This document shows positions 24,040 through 34,267 of a DNA stretch of 64,000 bases, piece after piece. Origin of the DNA: Ipomoea triloba (taxonomy: Eukaryota; Streptophyta; Magnoliopsida; Solanales; Convolvulaceae); assembly GCF_003576645.1 (NCBI RefSeq), contig NC_044916.1:27580596-27644595 (forward strand), read 5' to 3'. Both the position numbers and the translations under genes were made by a program. Under the pieces are notes generated by a model. It was not told the DNA's origin. It saw only the letters and a program-made list of their open reading frames with translations, and ran no database searches. Position 1 is the first letter of the stretch. Each line of letters begins with the position of its first letter.

Positions 24040-24392
24040 ATATTTTTTTTTTTTTTTTTTTTTTTTTGCCCTCGGCACTGGGCCGAGGTGGGACCTCGGC
24101 GTTGTGCCGAGGCTTTACCTCGGCGCTGGGCCGAGGTTTTACCTCGGCATTGTGCCGAGGTGGAAACCTCACCTCGGCTTTGTGCCGAGGTGGTGTGCCG
24201 AGGTGGAAACCTCACCTCGGCTTTGTGCCGAGGTGGTGTGCCGAGGTGGAAACCTCACCTCGGCTTTGTGCCGAGGTGGTGTGCCGAGGTTTCACTTCGG
24301 CACAATGCCGAGGGAAACCTCGGCATTGTGCTAAGGTGGAAACCTCACCTCGGCTTTGTGCCGAGGTGGGACCTCGAAATTTTTTTTTTTCA
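24040..24392. repeat. CCTCGGC hairpin cluster 3, large array
   Basis: About ten copies of CCTCGGCNNNNNGCCGAGG (7-bp stem, 5-base loop) lie between the 3' ends of the integrase ORF and the antisense gene. Poly-T runs flank the array on both sides. A unit of about 43 bp (one hairpin plus tggtgtgccgagg and a spacer) is repeated three times almost perfectly. Long ORFs across it are by-products of the repeat. Confidence 0.92.
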
Positions 24393-24488
24393 ACTTATAT
24401 GATGCCCCTCTTTATATAAAAAACATGGAATTTTATTCGTCTGGGTTGGACGGACCAAGACAACCTGGACAGACCAGGACTTGACTTC

Positions 24489-25871
24489 CTAATGATAAAA
24501 TTTTGTTAAGTGTTCTGAATTCCATATCCTATCAATCAACCTGCCACCTACTGTCGTCAACTTGTAAGTTCCTGGGCGAATCACTTCGTCAATGATGTAC
24601 GGACCCTCCCATTTTTTCGCGAACTTGCCTCCTTCCAAGGGTTGACTGGCTTCTCTTCTTCTCAAAACATAATCACCTACTTGAAAGTACCTGGGTTTAG
24701 CTTTGGCGTCATGATAGGACTTCAACTGCCTGTTGTAGTTTTCCATCCTACAGAACGCAGCTTCTCGCCTTTCATCTATGAAATTGAGATCGGTTCCCTG
24801 TTGGATCTCATTTTGCTCTGCCTCGTACTCTTCCATCCTTCTACTTGGTATCATCGCCTCTGCTGGAGCTCGAGCTTCGAACCCGTAACTCAATGCGAAA
24901 GGAGTTTCACCCGTAGCCCTCCTTGGGGTTGTGCGATAGGTCCAAAGGATGCTATCCAGTTCTTCAACCCACGCCCCGCCAGCTGCTTCCAATTTCCTCT
25001 TTAAACCGTCAAGGATGGTTCTATTGGCATTCTCTACCTGACCATTCGCCTGTGGGTATGACACCGCCACCCGACTATGCTTGATGCCCCATTCCGTCAA
25101 AAAGTCTGAAAACTCTCTACCTTCGAATTGACGTCCGTTGTCCGTGATTACTTGGATGGGGATGCCGAAGCGGCACAGTATGTTCTTCTCCACGAACTTT
25201 TTACACCTGGCTGCTGTGATACTAGCCAGCGGTTCAGCTTCCACCCATTTGGTGAAGTAGTCAATGGCCACGATAATGTACTTCCGGCTTCCCGAGCCCG
25301 TGGGAAGGGCTCCTACCAAGTCTATTCCCCATCTCGAGAATGGAATTGCGGTGCTCACCGGAGTGTAGTTGGTTGCGGGTCGTCCTGGCAATGTCTGGAA
25401 CTCTTGACACTTAGGGCATCGCTTGGCGTATTCTGCGCAATCCTTCAACATCTTTGGCCAGAAGAAACCTTGCAGCATGATGCGTCGAGCTATGGTGTAT
25501 GCTCCTTGATGCGCGGAGCACACTCCTTCGTGGACTTCTCTCATCATCAGCTCTGCTTCGTTAGGGTACACACACTTCAAGAGTGTGCCATTATAGGATC
25601 GTTTATATAACTTGTCTTCCAATATCACGTAGCTGGGTGCCCGCAACCTTGTTAGCTTTGCATCTTGCTCGTCCACTGGTAAAGTGCCTTCCTTCTTGTA
25701 CTTTGTGATGTGGTCAATCCAACATGGCTCTCTGGATTGCACGGGGCAAACCCATGAGATATCGATGCTGGATGTCTCCAAATCCTCAACCCGAGCAATC
25801 TTACGAATGTGGCCAGGGATCCCAGTGCTCAGCTTGGAGGGCCAACCTTTTAGAGGCGGTGACCGCAGCAA
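24489..25871 (-). CDS. Integrase ORF
   Basis: This ORF overlaps the end of the RT ORF in another frame. It has the HHCC zinc-binding region (His 114, His 121, Cys 152, Cys 155). The catalytic core carries the triad Asp 184 (WGIDLVG), Asp 244 (ITDNGRQF) and Glu 280 (NGQVENANR), with exactly 35 residues between the second and third. A GPY/F-type module follows near the C-terminus (KKWEGPYIIDEV, PGTYKL). There is no chromodomain. The first 30 or so residues (SKLSTGIPGHIRKIARVEDLE) look like the linker that normally follows RNase H, so the deletion join lies at about 25830-25855. Confidence 0.93.
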   Translation of the reverse strand: MLRSPPLKGWPSKLSTGIPGHIRKIARVEDLETSSIDISWVCPVQSREPCWIDHITKYKKEGTLPVDEQDAKLTRLRAPSYVILEDKLYKRSYNGTLLKCVYPNEAELMMREVHEGVCSAHQGAYTIARRIMLQGFFWPKMLKDCAEYAKRCPKCQEFQTLPGRPATNYTPVSTAIPFSRWGIDLVGALPTGSGSRKYIIVAIDYFTKWVEAEPLASITAARCKKFVEKNILCRFGIPIQVITDNGRQFEGREFSDFLTEWGIKHSRVAVSYPQANGQVENANRTILDGLKRKLEAAGGAWVEELDSILWTYRTTPRRATGETPFALSYGFEARAPAEAMIPSRRMEEYEAEQNEIQQGTDLNFIDERREAAFCRMENYNRQLKSYHDAKAKPRYFQVGDYVLRRREASQPLEGGKFAKKWEGPYIIDEVIRPGTYKLTTVGGRLIDRIWNSEHLTKFYH

Positions 25872-28335
25872 ACACTGTTTTCTCCACGGCAGTGTACCGT
25901 AGTTCTGCGTCGTGTAGAGCCTTGCTCACATAGTAAATGGGACGCTGAGTCCCTCCTTCCTCTTTGACCAACACGGAGCTGATCGCACCCTGTGATATAC
26001 CCAGGTATAAGAGTAAGGTTTCACCTGCCTCTGGTTTCGCAAGCAGTGGCGGGGATAGCAAATATCTTTTCAAGTCATCGAAAGCCGACTGACACTCTGG
26101 GGTCCATTCAAACCCCTTATTCTTCTTTAGTATCTGGAAGAAAGGGAGGGATCGTTCGGCCGATTTAGATAGAAATCGACCCAAAGCCGCTAAGCGACCG
26201 TTGAGTCTTTGGACTTCTTTAATGGACCGCGGGGGTTCCATGTCAAGAATGATTTTTACCTTTTCTGGGTTTGGTTCTATCCCATTTCTAGTGACCATAA
26301 ATCCCAGAAACTTGCCCCCATTGACTGCGAAAGTGCATTTTTTAGGGTTCAAGCGTAAATTAAAATTTCTCATAATAGAAAATACCTCGTTAAGGTCTTT
26401 GACATGAGAGGCACCTCTGCGGCTTTTGACAATCATGTCGTCTACATATGCCTCCATGTTTCGCCCCAGCACTTTTCCAAACAACTTGGCCACCATCCGG
26501 GTGTAAGTTGCGCCTGCGTTTTTGAGGCCGAACGGCATGACCAAGTAGCAAAAAATGCCTTCTGGGGTGGTGAACGCAGTCTTCTCAGCATCCTCCTCAT
26601 GCATGAATATCTGATGGTACCCACGGAAGGCATCCATGAAGCTCATCAACTCACATCCTGCCGTCTCATCTACTAGCTGGTCTATGTTTGGCAAGGGGAA
26701 TCGATCCATAGGGCAGGCTCTGTTGAGATCTGTATAATCCACACACATTCTCCATGTGGAGCCTTTTGGGGCCAGGACTATGTTGCTCAACCACACGGGG
26801 TAGTAGATCTCCTTGATATGTCCTGCCTGTGTCAACGCGAACACCTCGTTTTTCACAAAGTCCCTTCGTTCAGCCGACATATATCGCTTTCTTTGTTGTA
26901 TTGGTTTCTTGGTAGGGTCCACGGCTAACTTGTGAGTTATGATGTTTCGATTGATACCTGGCATGTCTTCTGGACCCCACGCAAAAACTTCTTTAAACTG
27001 TCGGATGACTTCGACTATCTGGGCTCTTAGTTCGGGTGCCAACCCAGTACCAATCTTTACAACCCTATCTGCTCGTGCAGGATCGACCACCACGTCTTCT
27101 GTTTCAGATGCAGGCTCGGCGCGGGGCCAACCCTCCTCTTCTCTCAGCACTTTTTCTGCGATGGTGTGGACCTGCAGATCTTTCTGTCCAATCTTCTTGC
27201 ACGCTTTGACGTAGCAGCTACGAGCTGCTCTTTGATCTCCTCTCGCAACTCCTATCCCGTATGGCGTGGGAAACTTCATGCACAGGTGCTCCATCGAAAC
27301 TATCGCCTTCAAATCTTCCAGAGCCGGCCTCCCCAGTATGATGTTATGGGCACACGTGAGTTTCACAACGATGAACTCCATGTTTATTTTGGAGGTGTTG
27401 GGGCTCACACCTATCTCTACTGGTAGTACCACAGATCCCTCCGTCTCTATTGAATCCCCAGTAAAACCAGAAAGTGGAGTCCGTACCTCTTTGAGTTGAT
27501 TTCTGGGGAGTCCCAGTTTGGTGAAAGCGTCGTAGTACATCACGTTGACTGAGCTTCCGGTGTCTACGAGTATGCGATGCACAATGCTGTCGTTAATCTC
27601 CATCTTGATCACCAACGCATCTCGGTGAGGCAGTGGACCTTCTGGGAGGTCATCGTCAGAGAAGGTAATGGCTTCCCTCCTCTGCTGGAGGTCATCGTCA
27701 GAGAAGGTAATGGCTTCCCTCCTCTGCTTTTTCCCCTTTGGAAGGCTGACCACGGCTTCCCTCCTCTGCTTTTTCCCCTTTGGAAGGCTGACCACCTCAC
27801 CTACATATAACTGGCGACTCCACTTCTTCCTTTCTGCTTGTGTGTCTCCGTCTGCAGGACCTCCGTAGATGAAGTGTATGGTCTGCTTCTTGTGTTTCCT
27901 GGGCTCTTCTGTGTCTTTGTCAGAGAGATCTGTTACTGTAACTTGGTCGTGCTCCCTTTTCTTACCACTCGAGGATGACGGCTCGGAGCTGTCATCCTTC
28001 TTCCAAACATTTTTTGGTAAATTACGCGGAGGTTGTTGCTGGCTTGACTTTTGGCCCGGCTTTTGCTGGCCTGACCGTTTGACGAACTGTCTGAAGTATC
28101 CCCTCTGGATGAGCTCTTCAATCTGGCGTTTTAACACATTGCATTCATCGGTATCATGGCCCACCTGCCTATGGAATCTGCAATACTTGGATTGATCCGC
28201 ATTTGGGGAGACTTTCATGCACTCCTGCGGAAATTGCACGATCCCCATGTCTTCGGCTTGATTTAGGATTACGCTAACTGGGTGAGTCAGCGGTGTCAGA
28301 TGTCGCAACGGGATGAGGCGAGGTCGGTCATCTCT
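25801..28335 (-). CDS. Gag zinc knuckle, protease and reverse transcriptase ORF
   Basis: The frame is open from just after the N at 28336; it has no ATG at its head (first usual start-like codon TTG at 28308), so it is read as the continuation of gag. Residue numbers are from that TTG. 43-56 is a knuckle of CX2HX4HX4C type. 172-221 is a basic linker with two tandem duplications (SLPKGKKQRREA and ITFSDDDL). 249-252 is the protease DTGS. RT follows, with MCVDYTDLN at about 521 and the active-site YVDD at 621-624. RT is complete up to TAVEKTVFAAVTASK (about 820). The frame then runs for 15 residues of out-of-frame sequence and stops. The RNase H domain that should follow is missing. Confidence 0.93.
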   Translation of the reverse strand, partial: RDDRPRLIPLRHLTPLTHPVSVILNQAEDMGIVQFPQECMKVSPNADQSKYCRFHRQVGHDTDECNVLKRQIEELIQRGYFRQFVKRSGQQKPGQKSSQQQPPRNLPKNVWKKDDSSEPSSSSGKKREHDQVTVTDLSDKDTEEPRKHKKQTIHFIYGGPADGDTQAERKKWSRQLYVGEVVSLPKGKKQRREAVVSLPKGKKQRREAITFSDDDLQQRREAITFSDDDLPEGPLPHRDALVIKMEINDSIVHRILVDTGSSVNVMYYDAFTKLGLPRNQLKEVRTPLSGFTGDSIETEGSVVLPVEIGVSPNTSKINMEFIVVKLTCAHNIILGRPALEDLKAIVSMEHLCMKFPTPYGIGVARGDQRAARSCYVKACKKIGQKDLQVHTIAEKVLREEEGWPRAEPASETEDVVVDPARADRVVKIGTGLAPELRAQIVEVIRQFKEVFAWGPEDMPGINRNIITHKLAVDPTKKPIQQRKRYMSAERRDFVKNEVFALTQAGHIKEIYYPVWLSNIVLAPKGSTWRMCVDYTDLNRACPMDRFPLPNIDQLVDETAGCELMSFMDAFRGYHQIFMHEEDAEKTAFTTPEGIFCYLVMPFGLKNAGATYTRMVAKLFGKVLGRNMEAYVDDMIVKSRRGASHVKDLNEVFSIMRNFNLRLNPKKCTFAVNGGKFLGFMVTRNGIEPNPEKVKIILDMEPPRSIKEVQRLNGRLAALGRFLSKSAERSLPFFQILKKNKGFEWTPECQSAFDDLKRYLLSPPLLAKPEAGETLLLYLGISQGAISSVLVKEEGGTQRPIYYVSKALHDAELRYTAVEKTVFAAVTASKRLALQAEHWDPWPHS

Positions 28336-28336
28336 N

Positions 28337-29453
28337 GAATTGCTGCCTTCGAATCGAAGTCATATACGTTGTTGACTTCTTTTTTCCATTTGCTTAAGAA
28401 GTCTCGCAGGCTTTCTCCCTTATCCTGTTTTACCCCACCGAGATGTGAGAATGGTTTCTTATGTTGTATACTCCCTGAGAAATAAGACAAGAAACTTTTG
28501 GATAGCTCTGCAAAAGTTTGAATTGATCCGTCCGGAATTGTGTTAAACCAATCTTGAGCAGTTCCGTCCAAAGTGGACAAGAACGCTCTGCACATGATGG
28601 CATCGCTTACCCCAATCATGACCATGGCTGCCTTGTATCTTGTCATATGGGTACGCGGATCTGAAGTGCCAGTGTAGGCCTTGATGGTGGGTAGTCGAAA
28701 GTCTTTTGGAAGAGGAACTTCCATTATGTCGGGAGAGAATGGAGCGGCCATTCTTACCTCCGGTTCTGGTGAGTGTTCTCTTGCTTCTACTTTCTTTTCC
28801 AAATCATCTATCTGTCTTTGGAGTTTTTCCACCAGGCCTTCTTGTGGTGTTTTGTGTCTAGTGGAGTGACGCGGAGCCAATCCACCAGATTCGCCCATCC
28901 TTTCTCCGGATGGTCGTTTGGTTACTGCCTTTCCTGCTTGGGCATGGGGACCTCTATTGGAGGATCCTTGCACCCCCAGCCGATCTCGGACAGATCTAGA
29001 AGCCGCCGGACGTTCTCGAACAGATCTGGAAACTGGTCGAGTTCCACCTTCCTGTCGTTGAGTTCTGTTTTGCCTCGGAGATTGCACTTCTTCCTCCAGA
29101 GGAGGTGGTGGCGGTAACATCTGGCCTTGCATTCCTGCGACTAGTTGGGCCATCGTCGCCGCCGCCTGTTGGATGACCTGCGCTGCTGCCTGAAGATCCA
29201 CCACCTGGGCGGGAGCAGCAGCTGGGAGGGGAGTATGGCCACCACCATGGTTGTTGTTGAGTTGGCTAGTGCGGCCACCACCATGGTTGTTGTTGAGTTG
29301 GGTACGGAGGTCACCTTCTCTGCGGTTATTGTTGTTAAGTTGGCTGCGAAGGTCACCTCCACGGTTACTGTTGAGCTGCTCACGAAGATCACCCGAGGGG
29401 TGACCCTTGTTCACCTGACTAGGTGTATGCGAGCTGCTGGATCCAGATGCCAT
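28337..29453 (-). pseudogene. Retrotransposon gag, N-terminal and core part, interrupted at an N
   Basis: Gag forms the virus-like particle. The frame opens with MASGSSSSHTPSQ. It has an Asn/Gly/His-rich tandem region (QLNNNHGGG repeats), a charged coiled-coil-prone stretch (about residues 210-230), and the Retrotrans_gag core (RAFLSTLDGTAQDWFNTIP, SFLSYFSGSI, ESLRDFLSKWKKEV). It then runs through the single unknown base at 28336 and stops 16 codons later, at 28296. The next part of gag continues in another frame in the adjacent ORF. Family comparison suggests that a segment of the gag C-terminal core is missing exactly at the N, so the break may come from the assembly rather than the element. 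Confidence 0.85.
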
Positions 29454-29518
29454 TGCTCGTGATGAGATGAACTGAGTGGTTTGAGATTTTTGTAAATTTA
29501 GCCTGAGATCTGATCTCG

Positions 29519-29538
29519 GCTCTCAATGAGGGCACCAA
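29519..29538 (-). promoter_or_regulatory. Primer-binding site
   Basis: Directly inside the 5' LTR the minus strand reads TTGGTGCCCTCATTGAGA. It begins with TGG one base after the LTR, as a tRNA-primed site should. I cannot name the priming tRNA. Confidence 0.65.
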
Positions 29539-29930
29539 TGACGGTAATAATGTGTTTATCGGTATATTATTTGAGTATTTGAATGTTTGAATACCATATT
29601 GAGCGTAGTGCTCAGTGTACAAGTGAGTTCAGTATGTATTGTCTAAGTTCAAGTGTCGTCTCCACTATGTGGTTGTGAGTCCTTTTATTCCTTTCAGCTC
29701 AGTAACGGAGCATTGATGAGGAGTTGAACGTTGGACATCAATACCTAGGTGTTGAATGCTAAGGAGCTGAACGTTGGTCATCAATGCCGAGGAGCTGAAC
29801 GTTGGCCATCAATGCTGAGGAGTTGGACCGTTGCGCATTGATGCTGAGGAGTGAGGTGTCTTGGTAGTTTGAACGGCAACTGTCTTGGTTATGACGACGG
29901 TTCCGGGTCGGGTACCCAATTACCCTGTCA
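29539..29930 (-). repeat. 5' LTR (by transcription direction)
   Basis: 392 bp, TG...CA in plus orientation, 99.5 percent identical to its partner by eye (differences at ttatcgg versus ttaccgg and gctgaac versus gcttaac). It contains an internal tandem series of about 27 bp with the core gaggagctgaacgttgg and catcaatgc, repeated about four times. Confidence 0.97.
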
Positions 29931-29935
29931 ATAAA

Positions 29936-30956
29936 TAATAGGATTTTCATCACAAGTTTACAATATCTACAAATCTAATAAGAGACAATATATAAAGTTA
30001 GGCTCCTGGCGACTAAAAAATGTTGGTGTAATTGTTTAATGAAATGAATGGTTCAAATTATTTCAATTTTAGTACTTTTTATTTTCTTATTTTATCCTCT
30101 ATTGTATCATTTACTTTTTCTAAATATCCTTGTAACTTCGTTAGTGTAAACTTTAGTAACCAAATATTCCATTAACTATTTATTCTTTTAACGAGGTTTG
30201 CTCCTCGCCCTGTGATCCTAGCCGGCAAAGGACCACAATGAGGTAAACCAACCTAGGTTACCCATAGCTGACCGGCTCAAACCTAAGGGTTTGAGGATCG
30301 AACCTCCAACCTCTCGGCTGTAGGTAGAGGACTCTTACCATTTTTAACTTACTCATTGAATTTCATAAGGAAGGTCTTAGGTTCGAACATCATCCCAATC
30401 AAAAATGACATACTTGTTGAACATATATTATGAATATGTTAGAGTGTATTAAAAAAATACAATATAAAATTTAACATGAACTTTGGTCAATTAATTAGCC
30501 AAACTATATACATAGCATTCAAAGTTGAGCATCAAATAGTGAAGATGGTTATTAAAAAAAAAATTGTGAAGATGGAGACAAGGACAATGCTAACCAAAAG
30601 AGAATTAAGAAGACTGGGAGAAATTCAAAACAAAAGTAATATTTATTTAGATTGTCATGTTTAGACTAAATATTTAGAGTTTAGACTATCGATTTTACAA
30701 AGTTACAAACATTTATCTTAGTAACAATTATAATGAATCTCAGCTCTTATATTATATTGCATTCATATACTTTGAATTACCTATTTAAATAAACAAATTC
30801 GGCATTCAATTACCTATGCATGAACTTATCCTATATAATCTTGCATTGATATACTTTGAAATACTTGTTTAAATATAAACATTGGGTATTAGCCAATGCC
30901 CATTCGCGCAAGGTTCATGTTAAACTAGTATCAATATAAGTAATAATCAATTTTAC
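29936..30956. other. Spacer, no gene seen
   Basis: AT-rich. A weak tRNA-SINE-like or repeat stretch (gctcctcgccctgtgatcct ... aacctcccaacctctcggct-like) occurs at about 30190-30340. No coding exon is recognised. Confidence 0.3.
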
Positions 30957-31117
30957 TCAATTGTGGTCTAGTGGCACCCGGTTTACACTCTCACATTGAA
31001 GGGAGTGGGTTCGAGCCTTAGTGGAGGCGACTGTTGACTCTTTGTGCTTCACTATGTTGAGAAAGTAGCTATGAACAGATACTACATTGTAATAGAGTCA
31101 GTAGTACTCAAAAAAAA
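30957..31117 (+). mobile_element. tRNA-related SINE with 12-bp target duplication
   Basis: It reads ttgtggtctagtggcaccc (A-box-like), gtgggttcgagccttag (B-box-like), then ttgagaaagtagctatgaac and a short poly(A). Perfect target duplications aatcaattttac lie at 30945-30956 and 31118-31129. Confidence 0.92.
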
Positions 31118-31129
31118 AATCAATTTTAC

Positions 31130-32657
31130 CCTATATAGTACCACAATTTCACTCATACGTATTACACCTTTCTATCAACTATCCTTTATTAGTACGGAAT
31201 ATTACATTTTCTTTCATAAGTATTATGCGTTACGTTATAAATAACAATACATTTGTCCCTCACAAGTCACAAGTTTTCTCATAAGTATTACAGCTGGCAA
31301 CCTCTATCATAAGTAACAATCTTTTTATTCCAAATTAGGATCACATGTTTCCATTATAAGTATCACAATTAATATCATAATTAACATCCATTTATCTCAA
31401 CTTAGTATTACATTTCCAACATAAGTATTACGATTTCCATCATATGTAATAATCAATTTATCCCTACTTAATATTATACTTCTCCTAAAAATATTATAGA
31501 TTTCCTGACCTCAAAATTATTATAATTCTCATACGCGTAATGGGTCGGGTGAATATAGAAATATAATGCTTATACTAGAAAATGCAATACTAATCATGAA
31601 TAAATTGTTTGTTACTTACAAAGGAAATCGTAATATTTTTTTAAATGTAATATTTTTAAATCAAAATGTAATATTTAGGGGTTGATCATTTACTTTTGAA
31701 AAAATATAGTTACTTATAAGAGATAATGTAATACTTATGTAAAAAAAATGTGATACTTTTGATGAAATGCAATAATACTTTTAAATCAAAATAGAGTATT
31801 AAAGGTTGAGGAATTACTTATAAGTAATTTTTATATTAATTAACTACAAGCGAACTTATCTTCAGACGGAGATGCCAATTTTTGGATACATAAGTCACAA
31901 GCTTTTATGTTGTACAATTCAAACTCATTTATAAAGGAATTATATTTATACTAGTACAAACGCACATCCATTTTCATCTGTAGAACAAAGGTTCTTTATA
32001 AGCCTCTACAACTCAATTTTTTCTCAACTCAAATGGATACATTTTAGGAAACAATTCTCATTCAACCATTATCCATTTTGTACATATAATAATATATCAA
32101 AACCTCTCGCTTAGAAGAACCCGAATCTATTTGACCCAACTCAATCAAAAGTAAACCACCACTGAATATTATACTATAATGCATGTTTGGTTCAATGTAA
32201 TTTAGGTGTAGTGAATTGCAATTCAATAGATGCCACGATTACGCCGTTTGGTTGGAAGGAATTGCACTTCGACTGAATTGCAATCCCTTCCAAATGCTAA
32301 ATTCTAATTCATAGCTTTGAATTCTAATTCACCGCGTAATTGGAGGAAAAAAGCTATTGGCCCTGTTTGGTAAATGACTGGTAGCTGATTGGGTTAGAAG
32401 GTATAATTAATTGATAATATTAGCTGATTGTAGAAAAATGTTTGGTAAGCTGATAGCTAATAGCTGTTTTGTATAATTTCTTTTCTCAAAAGGCTAATTG
32501 AAAAAGTTGCTTTCAGCAACCTTTTGAAATTTAGTATTTTAGAGTTATAAAAAACTTATTAACAAAACGTTTATATATATTGCTTTTTTAACTAAGTCAA
32601 ACAACTAATGATGGTCAAATATACTGCTGCTACTGCTACTGCTACTGCTACTGCTAC

Positions 32658-32695
<38 letters not shown>

Positions 32696-34267
32696 CGTCA
32701 TTGTATCACTTATTTCCATTTCAATTCTCTGTAATCATATTCATGCATATCAACATTGTAATTTGAATTCCTACTTTATTCTCACCTTATTATTTTCGCA
32801 CCGAATTATAATTCTTTTCTCTCCTAATTCCTTGCTTCCAACCAAACGCCCTGTAAATTACTACTTTAGATGCCATTTTAAGCCACATTTTCCAACACTA
32901 CATAATAATATCCAATTCAAATTGAATAAGAATCAGTAGTTAATTAATTGCAACGTAGGTATGAGTAGAACTTGAACATAATCCCTGGTGGCTGGCTAGC
33001 TAGTACGTAGTATATTATCTACACTTTTAATAAGAGCCAATAATGTTAGACCCCTAATTGGAACTAAAAAAATGTTGGTGTAATAGATTCTATAACATAT
33101 TGTACTTTGTGTTCTTCTTATTGTGCAACTTCTAATTAAATTTTTAATATATCCTAATCTTTTATAATTTTACCAAATTCTTTCTGTCAAATATAACGGA
33201 AGTTTAACATCAAATTCTTAAGGCAATTTGTTTCTTTATTGCGGTTTTCAAACAAATTGACAATTTGTTTCTTAATAATCACAACATCACATGTGTACTT
33301 AAAATTAGAATATTAAAGTTTTAATAGGATTCTATAATACAATTTTGCATAGATTCCTAACTAAATCATTATTCTACCCAAAACAACAGTATATAAATCC
33401 CTCTCCTTCTTACTGGTATTCACCCAAAACTAAACCTAACATATTCTACAACACACCTCTACGTGACATTCTATAGGTATGATTGTCAAAATCTTATCAT
33501 GCATGTTGGTTCTATTATTTGTATTTGTATTCATAATGATTACAATTTTTTTTAAAAATCAATGATGGTATACATACTCATTAATTAGTATAACTTCAAT
33601 ATCATTATGTAAATATATTTATTGTATAATATGTTCATCTATACTTGTATCCTTGTATGTAATGTTGTGGTTGTCATTATATTCCTCTATAATAATCTAC
33701 ACATTTTAGTTACTCCTTATGTTTTATTAAAATATATAAGCATCGAGACTATTTATTTGATTTTTATTAATTTATTAGTAGTTTTTTCTTTCATTATTAT
33801 ATGACTACTTTAACTAATTAAGGAACACTAATTTAAAACTTCACATTAAGCATTGATACTTCACATTAGGCATTGATTTTATCGCGCAACGCGTGTGTGA
33901 TAACTAGTAATATATAGTACGTGGTGATACTGTTGAAATAATAGAATGATATATTCTTGTGGCAAGTATGTTGAGATCTTGAATAGAGATCCTTGTTGTC
34001 TAGTATGCAAATCTTTGAGTTTAGGCAGAGAGAATCAATCTTGTCTACTCCTCCGGCCTGCATCATTATATATATTGTTCCCCAACTTGGCTGTATTTGG
34101 ATCTTGTCTTTCATGCAACGTAACCTTGGAATTATGATTATGATTCTCATCTATTATATTTCATTCAATCTTTTAACACTTGTAATCCCAACTTTCATCT
34201 CTTATATATATATTGCATATTTGCATTCAATCTTTAACTTGTAATTTCGGCCCAACTTTTTACCGTT
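31130..34267. other. Long AT-rich spacer with MITE relics
   Basis: No gene is seen. Between about 31150 and 31800, units of the type agtattaca/tacttataagtaat are repeated loosely. A MITE-like block opens with gcatgtttggttcaatg (32183) and closes with ccaaccaaacgccctg (about 32838-32853). It contains a second nested one starting ggccctgtttggtaaatg (32361). Confidence 0.4.
32623..32694. repeat. Compound trinucleotide microsatellite
   Basis: A (ctgcta)n-like tract is followed by about twelve uninterrupted tat units. Confidence 0.9.

Larger units (their letters stand above)
20138..29930 (-). mobile_element. Complete Ty3/gypsy LTR retrotransposon, Tat-like, with antisense genes
   Basis: Two 392-bp direct LTRs (20138-20529 and 29539-29930) start TG and end CA. 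They are flanked by a perfect 5-bp target duplication ATAAA (20133-20137 and 29931-29935). The element is read on the minus strand. In that direction it has LTR, primer-binding site, gag (from 29453), protease-RT, integrase (to 24489), a 3' region with two genes on the opposite strand, a polypurine tract, and LTR. The order PR-RT-INT, the absence of a chromodomain, and the antisense gene with a gypsy-type transposase-like domain place it in the Tat/Retand-like part of the Ty3/gypsy group (inference from family knowledge). The LTRs differ at only two positions that I can find, so the insertion is recent. Confidence 0.96.

Noticed and set aside
24040..24392. CRISPR-like array of repeats and spacers
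   Set aside because: The units are plant retroelement hairpins with 5-base loops and no unique spacers; CRISPR is not expected in a plant nuclear genome.
23972..24419. Overlapping ORFs of about 120-165 codons, Arg/Pro/Cys-rich, on both strands
   Set aside because: They come from the CCTCGGC hairpin array being open in several frames; no start context or family is seen.
26939..28195. Plus-strand ORFs opposite to the retroelement pol and gag
   Set aside because: Shadows of the minus-strand coding frames; unlike the 20.8-23.9 kb genes they have no promoter, splice sites or domain.
30190..30340. Possible tRNA gene or SINE head
   Set aside because: There are words resembling tRNA boxes, but no cloverleaf could be folded and the SINE tail is absent.
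33020..33890. Possible solo LTR
   Set aside because: A TATA-like stretch and a CCCTCTCCTTCTT leader are seen, but no TG...CA ends or target duplication could be defined.
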